This document shows positions 15,128-17,803 of a stretch of DNA of 17,803 nucleotides, in pieces. Origin of the DNA: CAZVAR01 sp964625225 (GTDB taxonomy: Bacteria; Pseudomonadota; Alphaproteobacteria; JAJUGE01). The DNA lies in assembly GCA_964625225.1 (NCBI GenBank), contig CAZVAR010000078.1, positions 1 through 17,803 on the forward strand, written 5' to 3'. The translations under genes and the position numbers were made by a program. The notes beneath the pieces were generated by a model. The model was not told the DNA's origin, ran no database searches, and was given only the letters and a program-made list of their open reading frames with translations. Position 1 is the stretch's first letter; the number at the start of each line of letters is the position of its first letter.

Positions 15128-16287
15128 ACGCGCCGCGCCTGCTCTTCTGGGTGCAGCATCTTCTCGGCATCGGCCATCTGCGCCGCGCCGCGACGCTCGC
15201 ACGGGCGCTTCGGGCCGACGGGTTCGAGGTCACGGTTGCCTCAGGCGGGCTGCCGGTACCCGGGCTCGACCTCGGCGGCGCCGCCTTCGAGCAGCTCCCG
15301 CCGGCAAAGGCGGTCGACATCTATTTCAAGGATCTGCGCGCCCCCGACGACTCGCCGATCGACGATGCGTGGCGCGAGCGCCGCCGCGACGCGCTTCTCG
15401 GCCTGTTTCGCCGGCTGCGGCCCGATATCCTGTTGACCGAGCTGTTCCCGTTCGGGCGCCGGCAGTTCCGCTTCGAGCTGCTGCCGCTGCTGGAGGCGGC
15501 GCGCGTCGCCGCGCCGCCACCGCTGATTGCCTGTTCGGTCCGTGACATTCTGGTCCAGCCGCCGAAGGAGGAACGCCGGGCCGAGATGCTGGACACGGCC
15601 CGCCGCCATTACGACCTCGTCCTCGTTCATGGCGACCCGACGCTGGTCGCGTTCGAGGAGACCTTCCCTCCGATGACCGGCATCGGCGACCTGGTGCGCT
15701 ATACCGGCTATGTCGTGGACCGTCCGCGAGGTCGGTCCGCCGCACCGCGCGGCCGCGGCGTGGTGGTCTCGGCCGGCGGTGGTGCCGTCAGCGAGCCGCT
15801 GCTGCGGGCGGCGATCGCGGCGCGGCCGCTGACGCCGCTGGCCGACGCGCCGTGGCGCGTCCTGGTCGGGCACAGCCTGGCCGAGCCGGTCTACCAGGAG
15901 CTGCGGCGCATCGCGCCGTCCGGGGTGGTGGTAGAACGTGCCCGGCCGGACTTCATCGAACTGTTGCGGGGATCACTGCTATCGATCTCGCAGGGCGGCT
16001 ACAATACCGTGATGGAGGTTCTCGACGCGGGGATTCGTGCCGTGGTCGTGCCCTATGCGGGTGGCCTGGAAACCGAGCAGACGCTCCGCGCGGAGCGTCT
16101 GCAGACACGCGGAGTCCTTCAGGTGGTGCCGGAAGCGGCCCTGTCGCCGGAGGCGATCGCGGCCGCCGCGGCGCGTGCCCTGGCCGGTCCGCCCGCCCGG
16201 CTGGCGGCGCTCGACATGGGCGGAGCGGAGCGCACGGTACAGTTGCTGCGCGGGGCGCTCGCCTCCCGGGGCAGGGGGACCGCATGA
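15124..16287 (+). CDS. MurG-like glycosyltransferase (COG4671-type), second copy
   Basis: A protein of 387 residues starting at an ATG overlapping the phosphatase stop. Like the first gene of the operon it has an N-terminal FWVQHLLGIGHLRRAATLARAL loop (G15-R21) and DILLTELFPFGRRQFRFELL, SVRDILVQPP and RYTGYVVD in the first domain. The donor domain has VVVSAGGGAVSEPLL, SISQGGYNTVMEVLDAG (Q290-T295) and VPYAGGLETEQTLRAERL. The two copies differ through most of their length, so they probably add sugars to different acceptors. A 26-bp perfect palindrome lies within the segment encoding QTLRAERLQ. No membrane helix is visible; action at the inner membrane face is inferred from the family. Confidence 0.85.
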   Translation: MNAPRLLFWVQHLLGIGHLRRAATLARALRADGFEVTVASGGLPVPGLDLGGAAFEQLPPAKAVDIYFKDLRAPDDSPIDDAWRERRRDALLGLFRRLRPDILLTELFPFGRRQFRFELLPLLEAARVAAPPPLIACSVRDILVQPPKEERRAEMLDTARRHYDLVLVHGDPTLVAFEETFPPMTGIGDLVRYTGYVVDRPRGRSAAPRGRGVVVSAGGGAVSEPLLRAAIAARPLTPLADAPWRVLVGHSLAEPVYQELRRIAPSGVVVERARPDFIELLRGSLLSISQGGYNTVMEVLDAGIRAVVVPYAGGLETEQTLRAERLQTRGVLQVVPEAALSPEAIAAAAARALAGPPARLAALDMGGAERTVQLLRGALASRGRGTA

Positions 16288-17090
16288 CCACCGCCGCTCC
16301 CGCCGTGCGGCCGGCGTCGTCCATCTCGGCGCCCGCCGATCCGTGGCGCGCGTTCGGTCGGGAGCTTGATGCCTGGGCCGCGGCCGGCCGGCACGCGACC
16401 TTCTGGTGGCGCGACGACGATGCAGTCGCTCCGACCGCCGAGCTGGAGCGCCTGCTCGGCCTGGCGGCGGGCACGCCGCTGGCGCTCGCCGTGATTCCGG
16501 CCCGCAGCGACGGAACGCTTGCCCGGCGTCTCGCCGGCGAGCGTACGGTAACGGTGCTCCAGCACGGCTGGACCCACACGAACCATGCCTCGCCCGGCGC
16601 CCGTAAGGCCGAGTTCGGCCCGCACCGGCCGACCGAAACGATGGCGGCGGAGCTATCCGCCGGCCGCGCCCGTATGGCGGCGCTCTTCGGCAGCCGCGCG
16701 CTGCCGGTGCTGGTGCCCCCCTGGAACCGTTTGGCACCGGCGCTGCTGCCCCTGCTGCCGGGGCTCGGCTTCGCCGGCCTCTCCATGTACGGCGTGCGGC
16801 CCGAGCCTGCGGCCCGGCCGATGTGGTTCAACACGCACCTCGACCCGGTCGCCTGGCGGGGCGGACGCGGCTTCGCCGGCGACGCGGCGGTCGTCGGGAT
16901 GGCGCTCGACCATCTGCGCGCCCGCCGCCTGGGGCTGTGCGACCCGGCCGAGCCGACCGGCCTCCTGACCCATCATCTGGTCGCCGACGAGGGCTGCTGG
17001 GCCTTCATCGGCCGCCTCCTGGACGAGACCCGCCGCCATCCCGCCGCGCGCTGGCTGGCGGCGGAGGAGCTGTTCCCGATTTCGGCATGA
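16284..17090 (+). CDS. Polysaccharide deacetylase-family protein without a signal peptide
   Basis: A protein of 268 residues with a NodB-like fold. The metal and catalytic motifs are recognisable: FWWRDDDAVAP (D44-D46) as motif 1, QHGWTHTNH (H94, H98, H101) as motif 2, and LVPPWNRLAP near residue 149 as motif 3. These enzymes remove N- or O-acetyl groups from amino sugars with a divalent metal. Most act outside the cytoplasm, but this N-terminus (rich in Ala, Pro and Ser, with no hydrophobic core) is not a signal peptide. Together with the overlaps to glycosyltransferase genes, this suggests that a cytoplasmic sugar nucleotide or lipid-linked precursor is the substrate. Its length is in the lower range for the family. 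Specificity is unknown. Confidence 0.8.
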   Translation: MTTAAPAVRPASSISAPADPWRAFGRELDAWAAAGRHATFWWRDDDAVAPTAELERLLGLAAGTPLALAVIPARSDGTLARRLAGERTVTVLQHGWTHTNHASPGARKAEFGPHRPTETMAAELSAGRARMAALFGSRALPVLVPPWNRLAPALLPLLPGLGFAGLSMYGVRPEPAARPMWFNTHLDPVAWRGGRGFAGDAAVVGMALDHLRARRLGLCDPAEPTGLLTHHLVADEGCWAFIGRLLDETRRHPAARWLAAEELFPISA

Positions 17091-17596
17091 ATCACTACAC
17101 TTATCCGTTTCGCGACCTCGCCCCCGATTACGCCCGCGCCGCAGCCGGCTTTGCCGTGACCGCCGGACCGTTGCCGTGGCTGACCGAGAGTCCGGTGGCG
17201 CTGCTGATCCTCGGCGGGCTGGGCGCGGCCTTCGCCGCTTACGGAGTATCGACCTGGTTTCGTCAACGGACGACCGTGCAGGTCGACGCACAAGGCATCG
17301 CCAGCGAGGGGCTGCGCCGTGTGTCCGTGCCCTGGGAGTCGCTGGAGCTGCTCGATCTGCGCTACTACTCGACGCGGCGTGATCGGCAGAAGGGCTGGAT
17401 GCAGCTCCGGCTGTCGGGAGGCGGGCGGCGGGTCACGATCGACTCGGCGCTCGACGGCTTCGTCGAGGTGGCGCGGCGGGCCGCGGCGGTCGCGGCGGCC
17501 CGCGACATGGACCTCGACCCGGTCACCGAGGACAATCTGCGTGCGTTGGGGATCGAGCCGCATCGGCGGCGTGCCGCGGAAAGGGGCCCGGCCTGA
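17087..17596 (+). CDS. Small single-pass membrane protein with PH-like domain
   Basis: A protein of 169 residues that I cannot name. After a polar start it has one likely membrane helix, PVALLILGGLGAAFAAYGVS (about 37-56). A cytoplasmic beta-rich part follows: TTVQVDAQGIASEG, RVSVPWESLELLDLRYY, WMQLRLSGGGRRVTIDSAL and a helix FVEVARRAAAVAA. This layout, in particular the WESLELL strand and the final helix, resembles bacterial PH-like domains. The C-terminus is basic. Start ATG 17087 overlaps the deacetylase stop by 4 bp. Its own stop overlaps the next ATG (TGATG), so it is translationally coupled on both sides. A membrane-scaffold role in the glycan pathway or the following transporter is possible but unproven. 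Confidence 0.7.
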   Translation: MNHYTYPFRDLAPDYARAAAGFAVTAGPLPWLTESPVALLILGGLGAAFAAYGVSTWFRQRTTVQVDAQGIASEGLRRVSVPWESLELLDLRYYSTRRDRQKGWMQLRLSGGGRRVTIDSALDGFVEVARRAAAVAAARDMDLDPVTEDNLRALGIEPHRRRAAERGPA

Positions 17597-17803
17597 TGGC
17601 CAATCTGCTCGAAGTCCGTGATCTCCAGATCGATTTCGCCGTGCATGGCGGGCTGATCCGCGCCGTGGACGGTGTATCCTTCCGCGTTCCGCACGGCAGT
17701 ACCGTGGCCTTGGTTGGGGAGTCGGGCTCGGGCAAGTCGGTCACCGCGCAGGCGATCATGGGCATCCTGCCGCGGGGGGCCCGGAGCAGCGGCGGCAGCA
17801 TCC
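17596..17803 (+). CDS. ABC transporter ATP-binding protein, oligopeptide/dipeptide type (3' truncated by window)
   Basis: Only the first 69 residues are present. They show LLEVRDLQIDFAVHGG, then IRAVDGVSFRVPHG and a perfect Walker A, GESGSGKS (41-48), followed by VTAQAIMGILP. This N-terminus is characteristic of DppD/OppD/GsiA-type ATPases for peptide, nickel or opine-like uptake. Unlike the NBD of the divergent exporter gene, this one has intact nucleotide-binding residues as far as it can be seen. Its ATG shares one base with the previous stop (17594-17598), so it is read as a continuation of the glycosyltransferase operon. The other half, and any permease or binding-protein genes, lie beyond the window. 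Confidence 0.88.
   Translation, partial: MANLLEVRDLQIDFAVHGGLIRAVDGVSFRVPHGSTVALVGESGSGKSVTAQAIMGILPRGARSSGGSI

Overview
The window is GC-rich, densely packed bacterial chromosome that looks alphaproteobacterial, probably Rhodospirillales-like. That assignment rests on the base composition and codon use, on the FtsK / LolA / exonuclease III neighbourhood, and on the style of the proteins; no rRNA marker is present. There is no tRNA, rRNA, insertion sequence, CRISPR array or phage gene in the window.

Left part (1-5758, all + strand): the 3' end of ftsK (DNA-binding gamma domain), lolA, a class I glutamine amidotransferase-like (C26) hydrolase closely followed by an alpha/beta hydrolase, a ferredoxin-type oxidoreductase, a fumarylacetoacetate hydrolase-family enzyme and xthA. 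Between the alpha/beta hydrolase and the oxidoreductase (2857-3115) lies a 259-base gap. It can fold into a three-way-junction RNA followed directly by an 11-bp intrinsic terminator, and a separate promoter lies just before the oxidoreductase. I treat this as a candidate small RNA.

Middle part (5969-10733, all - strand): a four-helix membrane protein with a C-terminal SHOCT motif and its own promoter, then (in transcription order) an ABC exporter-like protein, a stand-alone cyclic-nucleotide-binding protein and a small SAM methyltransferase. The last three look like one operon (31-bp gap, then a 4-bp overlap). The ABC protein is the oddest in the window. Its nucleotide-binding domain carries an insertion of roughly 300 residues, and the Walker A Ser/Thr, Walker B Asp/Glu, Q-loop Gln and H-loop His are all replaced.

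Right part (10925-17803, + strand), divergent from the ABC operon: seven complete genes and the start of an eighth, with stop and start codons overlapping or nearly so at every junction. They are a MurG-like glycosyltransferase, two GT4 glycosyltransferases, a histidine phosphatase, a second MurG-like glycosyltransferase, a polysaccharide-deacetylase-fold protein without a signal peptide, a small membrane-anchored PH-like protein and an oligopeptide-type ABC ATPase that runs off the window. Four glycosyltransferases plus a deacetylase and a phosphatase imply assembly of a short glycan or glycolipid at the inner face of the membrane. The divergent ABC protein is a natural candidate for its transport or organisation. 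No polymerase, Wzx-type flippase or priming transferase is seen here. I cannot match the cluster to a characterised pathway, and it is the best candidate for an undescribed system in the window.
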